A stretch of DNA of 64,000 bases. Source: Tretioscincus oriximinensis. Taxonomy: Eukaryota > Chordata > Lepidosauria > Squamata > Gymnophthalmidae. The first letter of the stretch is position 1; every line of letters begins with the position of its first letter. Positions 28,781 to 39,803 of the stretch are shown here, one piece after another. Location: the NCBI GenBank assembly GCA_022410635.1, contig JAJVDF010000124.1, positions 841,090 to 905,089 on the forward strand, in the 5' to 3' direction. The position numbers and the translations under genes are program-made. The notes beneath the pieces were generated by a model that worked only from the letters and a program-made list of their open reading frames with translations, was not told the DNA's origin and searched no databases.

Positions 28781-29560
28781 ATGGCTCTTCAAGATGTTCT
28801 AGGTGTGAAACACCCTTCCGAAGATCCCTGCTGGCCTCAGACGCCGCCACGTGGGATGGCGACGTGGGCTCCGTTCTCCCTCTCCCACGGCACAACAACC
28901 CTGGCCTTCCGCTGCTACCATGGAGTGGTGGTGGCAGCTGACACGCGGTCCTCCTGCGCAGGCTACGTAGCTGATCCTGCATCTCGTAAGGTTATCACGC
29001 TCCACCGCCATCTCTTGGCGACCACTTCGGGGACCTCGGCTGACTGCGCCACCTGGCTCCGTCTCCTACGCTGCTCCCTACGCCTGAGGGGCCTCCACGA
29101 AGGCCGGCAACCCAGTGTGGCAGGTGCCGCGAAGCTGTTGGCCTCTATGCTACACGGGTGCCACAACAAAGATTTATGCGTGGCTACCTTGCTGTGTGGA
29201 TGGGACCATAAAGGGCCTGGCCTGCATTACGTCTACAGCGATGGGACGTGTCTTTCTGGAGATGTCTTTGCTGTTGGGTCTGGGTCTCCGTACGCCTACG
29301 GGGTGCTGGACAGGGACTACCGCTTTGACCTGCCGCGTCCTGCCGCTTTCCTACTGGCCCGGCAAGCTGTGGCCCACGCGGCCCACCGGGATGCTTACTC
29401 TGGAGGCAACGTGGACCTGTATCACGTCCGGCCAGATGGCTGGGTCTGCGTTTCACGGGAAGACCTGAGCGATGTTTACCGTGGCTTGGCTCCGTCATTA
29501 AATGATGTTGACGATGGCAAAGAAGAAAGCGAGCAACAAGAAAACAGAAGATTATTCTAA
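28781..29560 (+). CDS. PSMB11: PSMB11: proteasome subunit beta type-11 (beta5t, thymoproteasome)
   Basis: A single intronless reading frame of 259 aa. The start is the ATG at 28781 because MALQDV matches the mammalian PSMB11 N-terminus; a TTG nine bases upstream is in frame but not credible. The 37-residue propeptide ends at Gly37, and Thr38 (HG|TTTLAFR) is the catalytic mature Thr1. Mature Asp17, Arg19 and Lys33, the [13 protein letters not shown] loop and the HRDAYSGG block are present. The S1-pocket block [12 protein letters not shown] is the beta5t signature, hydrophilic where PSMB5 has [12 protein letters not shown] short acidic tail ([12 protein letters not shown]) ends the protein. In mammals beta5t is made only in cortical thymic epithelial cells and shapes the CD8 selecting peptide repertoire. 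It lies about 18 kb from PSMB5 in opposite orientation, as in mammals. The frame is intact. Confidence 0.96.
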   Translation: MALQDVLGVKHPSEDPCWPQTPPRGMATWAPFSLSHGTTTLAFRCYHGVVVAADTRSSCAGYVADPASRKVITLHRHLLATTSGTSADCATWLRLLRCSLRLRGLHEGRQPSVAGAAKLLASMLHGCHNKDLCVATLLCGWDHKGPGLHYVYSDGTCLSGDVFAVGSGSPYAYGVLDRDYRFDLPRPAAFLLARQAVAHAAHRDAYSGGNVDLYHVRPDGWVCVSREDLSDVYRGLAPSLNDVDDGKEESEQQENRRLF

Positions 29561-29875
29561 AATAAGCTCGGTCCACTCCACTCGGAAGCAGCAATAATCT
29601 AACTCTGAATTCATCCTTTTCCGCACACTCAAAAGCTGAGTGAGCTAAACAGAGGATGGCACGGGGGGAGGGGAGAGTCAATGCAGGGGCTAAATTTACT
29701 TCAAACCCACCCGCAACGTCTCATGGAACAAAACAGACAGCTTGGGCCCAGTGTCTTTTGACAGCAGGGACGTCTTATTGTGCAAAAGGCTCCCCCCCAT
29801 TTCAACAAATAACAACACGTCCAAAGACAAGTATAATTTTACTGATAATGGCGAAATATAATCAGTGCCACTTAT

Positions 29876-29881
29876 AATAAA
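29876..29881 (+). terminator. PSMB11: Candidate PSMB11 polyadenylation signal (AATAAA)
   Basis: First canonical AATAAA after the PSMB11 stop, about 315 nt downstream. A T/GT-rich stretch follows (GATTATGTTGGCGTGG near 29905-29920). It would give a short 3' UTR that ends before the LINE at 30049. Confidence 0.45.
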
Positions 29882-30048
29882 CCAGCGTGATCCAGCACAG
29901 GACAGATTATGTTGGCGTGGAAACAGATGGCGATGTGGCATTATGAAGACTGGGGGAAGGAATAAATTTTAAAAACTTGAGACCCTGTGGACCAGTATGG
30001 GACAAAATTCTGCTTCCACACTTGTCTTTTGGGGGCCATGTATTTATA

Positions 30049-30560
30049 AGAACATAAGAAGAGCAGTGCTAGAGGGGGTCAGAGCCCAGTCTGCCCTTCT
30101 GTTTCACCCAGTGGTCTGCCAATTTGCACCTGACAGGGTCAAACAGAAGGTGGCAAAACCCTCACCTGTTTTCAACTCCCTGCAAATGTTGCCTCAAGAA
30201 CCCTGCCTGTGGCTTCATTGTGGAGGCAGGATCAAGAAATCCATCCTACTAGTTATAGCCTTGCCTTCCATGAACTTGTCTAACGCTGTCTTAAAGCTAT
30301 CCAGGCTTTGTCCAGCTGCCCCCACCTCTTCTGGGAGTGAATACCAGAGACCAATAACCCTCTGGGTGAAAAAATACTTTCCCTTGTGTCCTCACTCTTC
30401 TGCCCATCAGTTTCAAGGAATGCCCCCTGGTCCTAATGTGCGATAATAGCAATTTTGTTTCCTGTATTCACCTTATCCACCCCCTGCATGACTTCAATCA
30501 GATCACCTCTTAAGTGCCATCTTTCAAGGCTGAACAGGCCTAGACATTGCCAGAGCCTAA
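30049..30560 (-). mobile_element. CR1-type LINE 3' end
   Basis: Starts AGAACATAAGAAGAGCAGTG. Continues with CTCTGGGTGAAAAAATACTT and CAATCAGATCACCTCTTAAG, which match the other minus-strand copies in the window. Confidence 0.6.
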
Positions 30561-30669
30561 GGCAGATTTAGAAGTACAGCTTCACCATCTGTTATGGATT
30601 AAATCTAAATACATTACGTTGGATCATCCAATCCAGTGGGGCTAAGGACCTTTTGGATCATCGTGAGAC

Positions 30670-31270
30670 ACTGTGAGGGCCAGAATCCATGCAGAAGGGG
30701 CCCCAAGAATCATCCAATCGCTCCCCACCCATTTCACCAACAGAATCGCACACGGCCATGCAATCAGCCCTGGAGTCGGCGCCCAGGAGAAGACACCAAA
30801 GCCAGCACATAGGAGTTTTGATCTACATCAGCCATGGTTTGGAGCTGGGGCACTGTGGGAATTCCCTCGCGCTCCCGCCCGTTCAATCTGTGCACGCAGG
30901 GAAGGGAAGGAGGCGGAGAGAGGGACCAAGGAGACGCGATCAGAGAAGCCAAGCACGTTTCCATCTCCACCGCTGTCGCCGCGCCACCCGGGCACATCTT
31001 CTCCTCTCGCTTGGCTTGGCCTTCTTTCTTTCCTGCCCGCCCTGACGTGGCGTCAATCTCCTGCCCGCCTCTCGTCCTTTTTAGCTCGCCTCCATCCTCC
31101 TCGGTACGGCAGCAAGGAGAGGAAGTGGAGAGGCGGAAGGACCATGCCTTGCCTTGCGCCCCAGCTCAGAGGAGCAAGGGCACTGCACTGCTAGTGATGC
31201 TTGCAAGCAATGCAGGCTGATGCGCGGCCGCATGAAGACAGGTGCAAAATCCAAACGTTGTGGAAGCGGC
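30670..31270. other. GC-rich intergenic segment
   Basis: Raised GC and CG content with several overlapping open frames on both strands, none resembling a known protein. May be part of a regulatory CpG region with 32300-33960. Confidence 0.35.
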
Positions 31271-31349
31271 TCAAAGGCCTTTCAGAACAGGTGACTGCGC
31301 TACTGCCTGCATGAAAGGCTACATAAGGCCCTCCTGGCTGTCCCACCTC

Positions 31350-31495
31350 CCTGGTCCTGTCCTCACCCACTGAGCCTCATGGCCTACATCTTGGGATAGG
31401 AGCCTGCCATCTACATGCCAGTGTAGACTATGGAGGCCCCAAATGGCCAAGCTCTGTCCCGAGATGTTGCCCAGAAGATGGCTCAATGGCAAAGG
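31350..31495. mobile_element. Foldback MITE copy
   Basis: GAGCCTGCCATCTACATGCC, AGTGTAGACTATGG and CCGAGATGTTGCCCAGAAGA match the family. Confidence 0.45.
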
Positions 31496-31499
31496 GAAC

Positions 31500-31730
31500 T
31501 GGGGGCTGGGGGGGGGGGGGCAGGGCCTTCTCCGTGGGAGCCCTCAGACCCCTGGTGGTGGTGCGTCGATCACCTTCTTTGTAAATGCATTCAGGAGAAA
31601 CCTTGAACACTCTTTAACCTACCTGGTGCCTTTGGCTGGAAAAAAACAGCTCTCCCAGCCCTGCTTTCAGATACTGTTGTTTTTAATATTTTAATTTGGT
31701 TTTGGTTGGGTAGAGATGTAAATAAATACA
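31500..31730 (+). mobile_element. Truncated retroelement 3' end
   Basis: Contains CAGGGCCTTCTCCGTGGGAG and an AAATAAATAC tail, like 46673-46970. Confidence 0.4.
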
Positions 31731-33480
31731 GAAGAGCGTCACCCTTTTCCTAAGGCTGCAATGCAAACGTTGCTTGTTTGTTCCACTACACTATTCCGGA
31801 ACAAAAGGCTGAATCGCCACATCGCTTATTCCACTGTAGTCGGATATTCCACAGTAAAGCACGGCTACTCTGGAATAAACCTGCCCATGCAATGCTTCAT
31901 TGTGGATGCAGACTAGGCTTGCAGGGTGGATTAGGGGGTAGATTGGGATCCCCCCCACCAGTGTCCACGCAACCTTCTGTCCAAGGGGCTTTGAGCTGCG
32001 CCCCCCTCCCATGTGTGTGGGGGCCGCCCAGGGGCGGACTGGCCAGGGAGCCCAATGGAAACTGCCAACCCTCCTCCCAGCCCTGGGCCTTACTTGCCTT
32101 TTAAAAGCTGCTGCCTCTAGCTGGTCCTGCCCTAATGCTTTGTTGCGCGCCCAACAACCCTGTATGAGAAGTCTGGTACGTGCACAAGAATTCTTGTAGG
32201 CATATTTCTCCTTAGCGGATCTGGGCGGAGCCTGGGCAGGGCTATGGGCGCCTTTGTCTCCTGGCAACCAATAGTTTTAGCGACCCAGTCCGCCAGTGGG
32301 CAGTGTATTTTTTAATTGGCATTTAATTTGGCGGCAGCCAAGGCAAGAAGGCTGACTGGCACAGCGCCCGTGCGCGCCCTCCTCCTCCCTCTTCTCTCTC
32401 TCTCTCCTTCCTTCCTCCTCCGGTGCCCCGTGCTTGAGGGAAGCGGTACGAGGATCTCGTACCTGATTTTACACCGTCACTGTGACCTCTCCGTCCCGCC
32501 CGATCTGCCTTTCCCCACAATCCGTTCTCGCACCAGGCGACGCTGCAGCCCCTCCTTCGCCTTCCTCCTTCGGCCGGTATTGCGCTCAGCCTCTGCCCCC
32601 CCCCCGCCACGGGGCGCCAGTCCATTAGCAGGCGCGGCGGGGGCCGGAGGGGGCCGCCAATTATCAGCACTTTGGCTGTTTCACGCTCGGGTGGAGCGCG
32701 CACCTGGAGGCGGCGCGGGAGGGAGGAAGAGAGAAGGAGGGAAGGAGAAAGCGGCCGCGGAGGAGGAGGAGGAGGGGGGGGCAGAGGAAGCGCAAGAGGC
32801 GGCTGGAAGCGTGTCTGTGTGCGGGGAGGGCGCGAGGGGGGGGGGGAGCCACCGCCAGACAGAGGAGAGGAGGAATGGAGAAGGCAGAAAGGAAAGAATC
32901 GGGCCGCCTCCTTGGCCTGGCCGTGCCCCGCCCGCCGTCTTTGGCTTCGTTCCTTTTGTGCCAAAAACAAGAGGAGAAAGAGGGGCGGGGAGGGGCTGGA
33001 AGAGGGGAGAGGGAGGGCAAGGGAGCCACGGGGGGGGGGAGGGGAAAGAAGAGGTGAAAGCTGGGGGAGGGAAGCCTGGAAAGGGCACCTTTATTCTTCC
33101 TCTTCCTCCTCTTTTGCGCTCTTCTTTTTCTTCTTTATCGCCACCGTCTTCATCATCTTCCTCCTCCCTCTCTTCCCAATTCCCTTCTTCTCCTCTTCTC
33201 TTGTCCTTCTCCATTCTTCCCTCCTCCTTTTTCTTCTTTCTTCCTCCTTCCCTTCCTCCCAGTCCCCAGCAGCCCAGAGGGGCTCCCTGTGAAGAAGGCA
33301 CAAGGAGCTGGCAGATTCGGCTGTGGGAGGAAGCTCAGGCGGGCCCGGAGGACGGGCAGCGGTGGGGAAGGAGGAAAGAGGCAGAACAAGATGGCGGCGC
33401 TTAGGCCAAGGGCAGAGCCAGAGCGCACCTGTGGGGAAAGCACAGGGAGGGGAACGGCGTCACCTGAGGACCCCCCCCCC

Positions 33481-33498
33481 CACACACACACACACACA
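33481..33498 (+). repeat. Short (CA)n microsatellite
   Basis: Nine CA units after a C run. Confidence 0.8.
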
Positions 33499-33860
33499 AG
33501 CCCGGCTTCTTGGCTGAAGCCGCCCCTGAGCCCCATAGCAGGAGAAGGCGCTTGCCCGCTTATCCCTACGGGGCCTGGCTGGGGGGGGTGGGGGGTGGGG
33601 GGGGGAGAAGCGCGGGATCAAGGAGGCGCCACCCGGCAGGCGAGGGCTGGGAGTCCCACAGGGCCATTAAAAGGGCGGGAAAGGGTGTCTGGCACCAGAT
33701 GAAAGGGAAAAGGGAGAGAACAAGGAGGAAAGGCAGCGTGGACAAGGGATGAAGGATGAAGGAAAAAGAGACGGGGGAGGGAGGGAGGGAGGAAAGGATA
33801 GACGGGGCCCGGGCAGGATGAAAGGAAAGAAGCAGGAGGGAGAGCGCGGCCCCTCCTCTG

Positions 33861-33940
33861 GAGGTAATTAATATTCGCGGAGCGCCGGGCGCAGAGGGGC
33901 CTGGCCCGCCCACCTCATTTGCATATAAATTAAATGACAG
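33861..33940. promoter_or_regulatory. AT-rich motif cluster at the edge of the CpG island
   Basis: TAATTAATATT (33865-33875, homeodomain type) precedes a perfect octamer ATTTGCAT (33917-33924). The octamer overlaps TATAAAT (33924-33930). Candidate promoter or enhancer; motifs only. Confidence 0.35.
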
Positions 33941-34129
33941 ACAAAGGCAGCGCGAGCCAAGAAAGCAATCCCGGCGCCTGCCTCTTTCCATCCCCGCTGC
34001 CTCACCTGTGCTCTGCTCCCGCGAGGGCCTGGCTGGACTTCTGGCCTTCCTTCATTCTCAGGGCGCTGGGAGGAACAGCGGAGGACAAACCTCTGAGCCG
34101 CGGCTCTTTTCCAGAGCGGCTTCACAGAG

Positions 34130-34350
34130 TTCATTTCCCCCCCAAGGCTTACATCTTATTCTGTCTTCGCCATCAGGTGAACGATGGTACTCATTCATCT
34201 AACTGAAAGGCAGAGTACAAATTTGCATCCCTTTCGAATAGCTGAGTTGGTTAGAGCTGCAGGCTAGTGGAAGGGCGCTCACCCCTCCAGGGGCCCCACG
34301 CAGGGCTTGGAAACCCCGTCTCCCAGGTGGAAGCCCTTCTTAGCGACTGA
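34130..34350 (-). mobile_element. tRNA-derived SINE (minus)
   Basis: CCCAAGGCTTACATCTTATT, GGTTAGAGCTGCAGGCTAGT and GAAACCCCGTCTCCCAGGTG complement the SINE body and head. The tail is missing. Confidence 0.55.
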
Positions 34351-35089
34351 GATAGTTTTGATCGTTGCCCTTGGAGTGCCTGGACCAGTTTTCACTCTGG
34401 TCCTACCTACACCCGGTATTATCCCAGAACATCCCTTGGAATGCCGACGTCTCTATCTGCGGGTTATGCTGACTATGGCAGGCTCAGAGGAGACCCCTTT
34501 CTTCACATGTGAACCCCCTTGTGCTAGAATTCAAAGTAGCCACAGTGTTAGTTGATACAGAATTTCTAGCAAAGGGAGTGAGAGGGTGGTGTAGCTAGAC
34601 CCTCAGGGTCCCCCCGGAGCAGATAAACGAAGTGGGGCCTCGGAAATCTGAACATTTGAATTTTACAAATGGCCCCTTGACCCTGGCGCACTGCCCCGGG
34701 TTGTCCTATGGTAGCTACACCCTTGACCTCAGAGACTAATAAAAAGATTGACAAGTGGGGTTCTACTGCAAAGTTTGAAAAAAGTTGTTCTGGGGAACAC
34801 AATTCCCATGATCCTTTGCCACTTCTTAGCCGCAGTAGCTCTTCCAGACATAGACACATCCAGGCATTGTTGTTTTTAATATATCAATTTTGTACTTTGT
34901 TTTGATTGTTATTAACTCTCCTGAGGCCCTTGGGTATAGGGCAAGATAAATGTGTAAATAAATAAATTCATTAAAATATAACAGTCTCAGCTGCAGTCTC
35001 AAGAGACGGCATTTCCCTTCTCTAATTATTCTCCATAATAATGTTTACTTACAACGTCCCTCTCAACAAAGGGCGATGCGCATACCTTT

Positions 35090-35270
35090 TGTTACTTTCT
35101 CCACAGCAGATGCCCTATAAAGTAGGTGGGGCTTAGAGAGTTCTAAAGAACTGTGATTGGCCCAAGATCATCCAGCTGGCTTCATAGAGGAGGGTGGAAT
35201 CGAACTGGGAGACTATTGGGTAAGAGTCCAGCATTCTAACCATTACACCAAACTGACCCCCAACAGGATG
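35090..35270 (-). mobile_element. Sauria-type SINE (minus)
   Basis: AGAGTTCTAAAGAACTGTGA, then TGGAATCGAACTGGGAGACT and CCATTACACCAAACTGACCC: the complement of the tRNA-like head and body. Confidence 0.65.
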
Positions 35271-35544
35271 AGTCAAGTGCCCTAAGATGAGACTTTTTAA
35301 GGTTTCTTGGGGAAAGAAGTGTAAAATAAACAAGAATGTTGCCATCCAAAGAGGTGCAGATAGAAAGCTCTCAAGAGGATGAGGTTTTCACTGGTACTAT
35401 ATGTACTTATATATCCTGGCAGCATATACACTGTGACCCTTTCATATTGTTTTTAGTTGATATAATTGTTATTTCAAATATTCCACCATTATTATTATTT
35501 TTATTATAAGCATGGCGGAACATATCTGGCACCTTAAATGTGGA

Positions 35545-35960
35545 GATGGAATATAAACTGGGTTCCAGCTTACTGCCAGCTTACTTCCTGGCAGAATGTT
35601 TGTTTCCTGTTTTATGGCTTCAAGTTCTATTTCTGCCTGCTTTTCTATGCCGTTTTTTTCACAGTGACAAGTGTCCCTTATAAAACTTTGGATGCCCAGG
35701 AGGTTCACAAAGCTGGTAGTAGCAGCAGCAGCCGAAATATGAGGAGAGCAAAACGGAGCTGTTGATGTACTGGTGACAGGGCATGCTGGGAAATGTAGTC
35801 CGGACAGCAGGAGGCCTCTTCTGCCCAGCCTGCATGGGCCTTTGTCCTGTGTACTACAGCTCCCAGCCTCTTGGGCCTCTTTAGCCAATCTGCGCCTAGT
35901 CCCCCCACAGGAAACACTTCTTCTGCTTACAGGAAGTTGGCTGGAGGCTTATAAACTGTA
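35545..35960. repeat. Partial paralogue of the TIR element at 11403-12103
   Basis: Shares TTTGTTTCCTGTTTTATGGC, CTATTTCTGCCTGCTTTTCT, GCATGCTGGGAAATGTAGTC and CTACAGCTCCCAGCC blocks in the same order. No right terminal arm is seen. Confidence 0.45.
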
Positions 35961-36419
35961 TCCCTTCCGTACTATCTCTAATTGTTATAGTTGTTGTTAT
36001 TTCAGCTATTTCACCACGTGGGGATGACAACGATTGTGCATACCACTTAATGTCCCAATTTGTATCCAAAGCTTGGAGTCCCCGTATTAAAAGCATGGCA
36101 GGACAGGCCTGGCAGCTGACTCGTGAAGAGGCAGTACAATTTTTAAGTACTTTTCACTTGTCATAACTAGTGGTCATTGATCTAATTCTCCTCTATGTCT
36201 ATGACTAAATCCCTTTTAAAGCCGGTTGAGCTGAGCGCTGTCCCTTCCCCAGCAGGTTCTGTAATTTATTACCCTGTTGTGTAAAGATATATTTTCTCTT
36301 GCCGCTACGAAATTTATAGCCAGTCACCAGGTGACCTTGTAGTCGAGTGTTATGGGGGGTGGGATCCATTTCCTCCGCATCATACATAATACAATAAGCC
36401 TTTTAACATGCTTGCTGTG

Positions 36420-37400
36420 TTTATCAACATTTTTTAAAGCGGCAATTTGCCCAAGGCCGCCTGCACGTTTGTGGGAATAGGGGCCGCGCAAACGCCCAGG
36501 GAATAGAAGAAGCAGAATCGCGTCGAGCGGCTTACAGGGTTAATTTTCGCCTGAAGGCTTACATTGTGTTCTGCCTTTCCCCATCAGGTTGGTACTCATT
36601 TATCTAATGGAAATGCAGATTCCAAATTTGCATCTCTTTCAAACAGCGCAATTTGCGGCATTCCGCGTGAGCAAGATACCCGTCAGGTTGCTGATGAAGA
36701 ACTTTCTGCAGGTCTCGAAAAAAGGCACATAAGTAATATATTCCTCGCAAGTCTGGTAAGTTATACGTAGTAAGGGAGAGAGAAAAAACCCTGCAGGTCT
36801 TTAATTCCTTTAAAATTTGATACGGTGCTTGCTTTAAAGAGCTGAAACTTCATAATTCTTTTGTTCTCTTTCTTTGCTTTACTAGCCAGCCGGAGGCACC
36901 TCGGTGCATTTATTACCAGGTTTAAAGGCTGTGTAATTATTAGGGTTACGTCTGTGTGTATTTTCAGTCCCCATCTCCCTTTAATAATGTTGGAAACCGT
37001 TTTCGGAAAGCGGCTTGTGAATATTGTATCTGCTCCACCCACTCTGGCCCTTCAGGCCTGGCGCCCGGCAGTGGATGCCTCAAGGTAAGCACTTCCCTTG
37101 ATTTCTGCCCTCCGTCGCTCGGAGACACCAGGGTGGCAGAGGGCTGCCACTGAGGCCAAACGCTGCAGCAGCAGTTTCTCCCCTCACAGGTGACGGAACC
37201 ATTCCAGCTCCTCCTGATGTACAGTTTTGCCTTATTAGCTTCCCTGTGGCATTCCTTTTTATTTCTAAGCGCCAGGGAGAAATCGCGGGCATTCTTTCCA
37301 AAAACAAAATAGCTGGAGGAGGGGAGAGAATAACAAAGATGACTTGGATGTGAGCATCAGGAAGCTTCCTGCACATTCGAAGCTGAGCAGGAGAAAAAGG
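36420..37400. other. Unique-looking intergenic DNA with one SINE fragment
   Basis: A degraded minus SINE piece lies at about 36540-36640. The remainder (notably 36830-37380) is high-complexity, with homeodomain-like TGTGTAATTATTAGG near 36931. No open frame of note. Confidence 0.3.
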
Positions 37401-37479
37401 AAATAAGATTTGAAATGGAGGAAATTGGGCCTTAATCGAGGAAAAGGGATCTTGCCATCTTCCAGCTAGTCCAGGGTAT

Positions 37480-37930
37480 GCCAGGCCCTAGCAACTATGG
37501 TTTTCCTAGTGGCGGAAGGTTCCCAGACTGGAATTACCATGGGCCAAATTCTGGAATTGAGCTCCGCCCATGTCCCACCCGCTCTTTTGCTTCCAGGCCC
37601 CGCCCACATCCCAGACGCCACTCCCAGCCCCACCCACTCTGACCATGAATTATCGTGCACAAATATTAGTGCACTGTGAATTCTCATACACCCCGGAAAA
37701 GATGTCACAGTGGGTGGGGCAGTGGAATGACATCATCGGAAAGGATGTTCTAGTGGGTAAGGCATGGGGTGAGGGGGGAATTCTCATATCCAGGATACTC
37801 ACCCTCACACATCATGCGCGGTGTAAGGATTCTCATGTGTGTACATGGATCGCACCACTGCATTGGTGTGTGCAACTGGGCCTGCTGCTTCTGATCACAT
37901 TTAACAGAAAACGCAGATCAACAGCACAGT
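37480..37930. repeat. Dispersed repeat, paralogue of 6690-7090
   Basis: AGCTCCGCCCATGTCCCACC, CTTCCAGGCCCCGCCCACAT, TGTGAATTCTCATAC and GATCGCACCACTGCATTGGT blocks match the PSMB5-intron copy in order. Confidence 0.4.
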
Positions 37931-38259
37931 ACAGCTGGAATACATAGGTTGGCATCCCTGCTATGGGGAACAAAGGGTTATTGGGTTTTTGACTTGGTCT
38001 ACTAGGTAAGGGCACGAAAGTATTCAAATGTTTGAAATGGGGAAAGTCGGTTGTTTACTGGTTCATAACTGTGGAACATTCTGGAAGGGACAAAAGCTGA
38101 ATGCCCATTGGTTGGAGGGCTTATCCCACGGTATAATAGGCTGTGTTTCATTCAGTGAGTTGCAGCCACTCCGGTTCCTATCAGCCATCTGAGCTGAATA
38201 ATAAATCATTTTCATAGCATCCTGCTGGTTGGATGCATTTTTTTTTAGTGTAAGTTAGC

Positions 38260-38390
38260 TTTACCCAGGCCCAGCATGCATGTTTATCCAGTAGCAGGTG
38301 CATGTCAGCCTGAAATGTTGTGGAATGGTTCAGGCTGGTATGATCTGTGCCTGCTACTGGATTGGGATGTGGGCTGGGCCTGCGTGAAGG
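38260..38390. repeat. Imperfect inverted repeat (foldback element)
   Basis: CAGGCCCAGCATGCATG and ATCCAGTAGCAGGTGCATGT pair with ACCTGCTACTGGAT-like and TGGGCTGGGCCTGCGTG across a centre near 38322. Arms of about 55 bp. Confidence 0.5.
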
Positions 38391-38499
38391 ATGTAGTGGC
38401 ACAAAGAAGTCTGGAACCCACCAGAAACCAGAATTTTCCTTTGCCTTCTGGAAGACTTTCTGAGTAATCCAGGAGAGTTGGTAACCCTGCTGTATTGCC

Positions 38500-38715
38500 C
38501 TAGTTAGTCTGGGGTGGTGGTTAGAATGTCAGACACTTACCTAGAAGTCTCTTGGTTTGATTCTGCACTACTCTACAAAAGCCAACCGGGTTCCCTTGGT
38601 CCTCTAGGAGCTCTTTCAGCCCCAGTGTCTGTTGTGAAGAGAAGATAATGAGCCGCTTTGATCCCCTTCATGTTGAGAATATTGGAGAATAAAAACGGAT
38701 TCTTCTTCTTCTTGA
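38500..38715 (+). mobile_element. Sauria-type SINE
   Basis: GGTGGTTAGAATGTCAGACA head, GGTTTGATTC B box, GAGCCGCTTTGATCCCCTTC, then TTCTTCTTCTTC. Confidence 0.65.
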
Positions 38716-38773
38716 GGAAAAGTGAATTTGGCCAAGGGAAGTACACCTACTTTCGGTGTCTTTGCAGAGGGTC

Positions 38774-38882
38774 ATAAGAACATAAGAACATAAGAAGAGC
38801 CATCCTGGATCAGGCCACAGCCCATCGAGTCCAGCATTCTGTCTCACACAGAGGCCCACCAGATGCACCTGGGCAGTCCTCT
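38774..38882 (-). mobile_element. CR1-type LINE extreme 3' end
   Basis: Three ACATAAGA units, then AGAGCCATCCTGGATCAGGC and CACCAGATGCACCTGGGCAG. Confidence 0.7.
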
Positions 38883-39039
38883 CTTCTGCCACAGGTTTAA
38901 GTAGCGAGAAAGGACGATGTGGGCCGTAAGTGCTTCTCAGTATAACCTCCCTCCTGGGATTGAGGATGGGGGTTATAGTAAGCGGAGAGCCGGGGGAGTT
39001 TTCAAGGAGCTGGGGGTGCGTCAGATAGGCAGAGGAACA

Positions 39040-39430
39040 GCCTGTGAAAGGACTACCGAGTGAGCTGGAATGATCTATTTTATTTCAGCATGAGGGCTTT
39101 TATTCATTTCGTGATTTTTCCAGCTCCTTGATATTCAAGAGGCGATAAACTTGGAAGTTCTTGCATATGCATAATGAAGGCTTTACGACTCTTCCTTGCC
39201 GTACGGGACCCAAAATGGTGCTCAGATTGAAGTATTTGCTAGTTTGGCCCAGGAAAGCCATCGTGAGAGGGAGGCCGTTAGATGCTCGTTTCCAATTCCT
39301 CGCTCTTGTTGAGATTCAGTTGGCAGGATACAAGTTAGTGAGGAGCAGATTCTGCGCATTCGTTTCTGTCGCGCTCCAAGATTGAAACTTCCTTGCAATC
39401 GCTAAAAAGAGTGGAATGGAAAGTCCCGTT
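39040..39430. other. Unique-looking intergenic DNA, candidate regulatory block
   Basis: No repeat recognised. TTGCATATGCAT at 39161-39172 differs by one base from the POU-dimer MORE motif. Confidence 0.3.
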
Positions 39431-39803
39431 CTCCATCGGTTTCTGTTTGAAATGGCTCCTTGTCAGCCCTGCCCCATTTCCATCCAGTGTTTATCTGCGG
39501 AAGCGAAGGCTCCGTTCTCATTGCCCTGATCTTACACTGACATAGCTGCAGTAGTGGGAAGCGAAAGGAGCTTGGGGTGGGTGGGATGCGTTTCCCTCTT
39601 TATCTCTGGTGGGAGGAGCAGAGTGAGGGAATAAATCAGGCAGGCAGGGAGAGAGGTCTGTGTGGCACAACCTAAAAATAGCAGATTTGCCAATGGGAGC
39701 CCAAAAATTGGCATCTGCATTGTATTATGCAAACCTCTGTTTTGTTTTTATGAGATCCGTGTGAGTGGAGAACCTGGATCAAACCAAAGATGTGAAACAA
39801 ACA

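Larger units (their letters stand above)
32290..33960. other. CpG-island-like region without an assigned gene
   Basis: About 1.6 kb of very GC-rich sequence with dense CG dinucleotides. It includes a purine-rich stretch (32700-33080), a pyrimidine-rich stretch (33085-33262) and a perfect CAAGATGGCGGC at 33387-33398. Long open frames (32316-33404 plus; 32323-32970 and 32681-33301 minus) overlap each other and have biased composition, so I do not call them genes. A promoter for an unknown or noncoding transcript is plausible. Confidence 0.5.

Noticed and set aside
29115..29681. Frames of 117 and 165 codons overlapping PSMB11
   Set aside because: Out-of-frame shadows of the GC-rich PSMB11 coding sequence.
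32316..33404. 362-codon frame in the CpG island and overlapping frames on the other strand
   Set aside because: Composition is driven by GC and purine bias, frames overlap on both strands, and no domain or splice pattern is visible.
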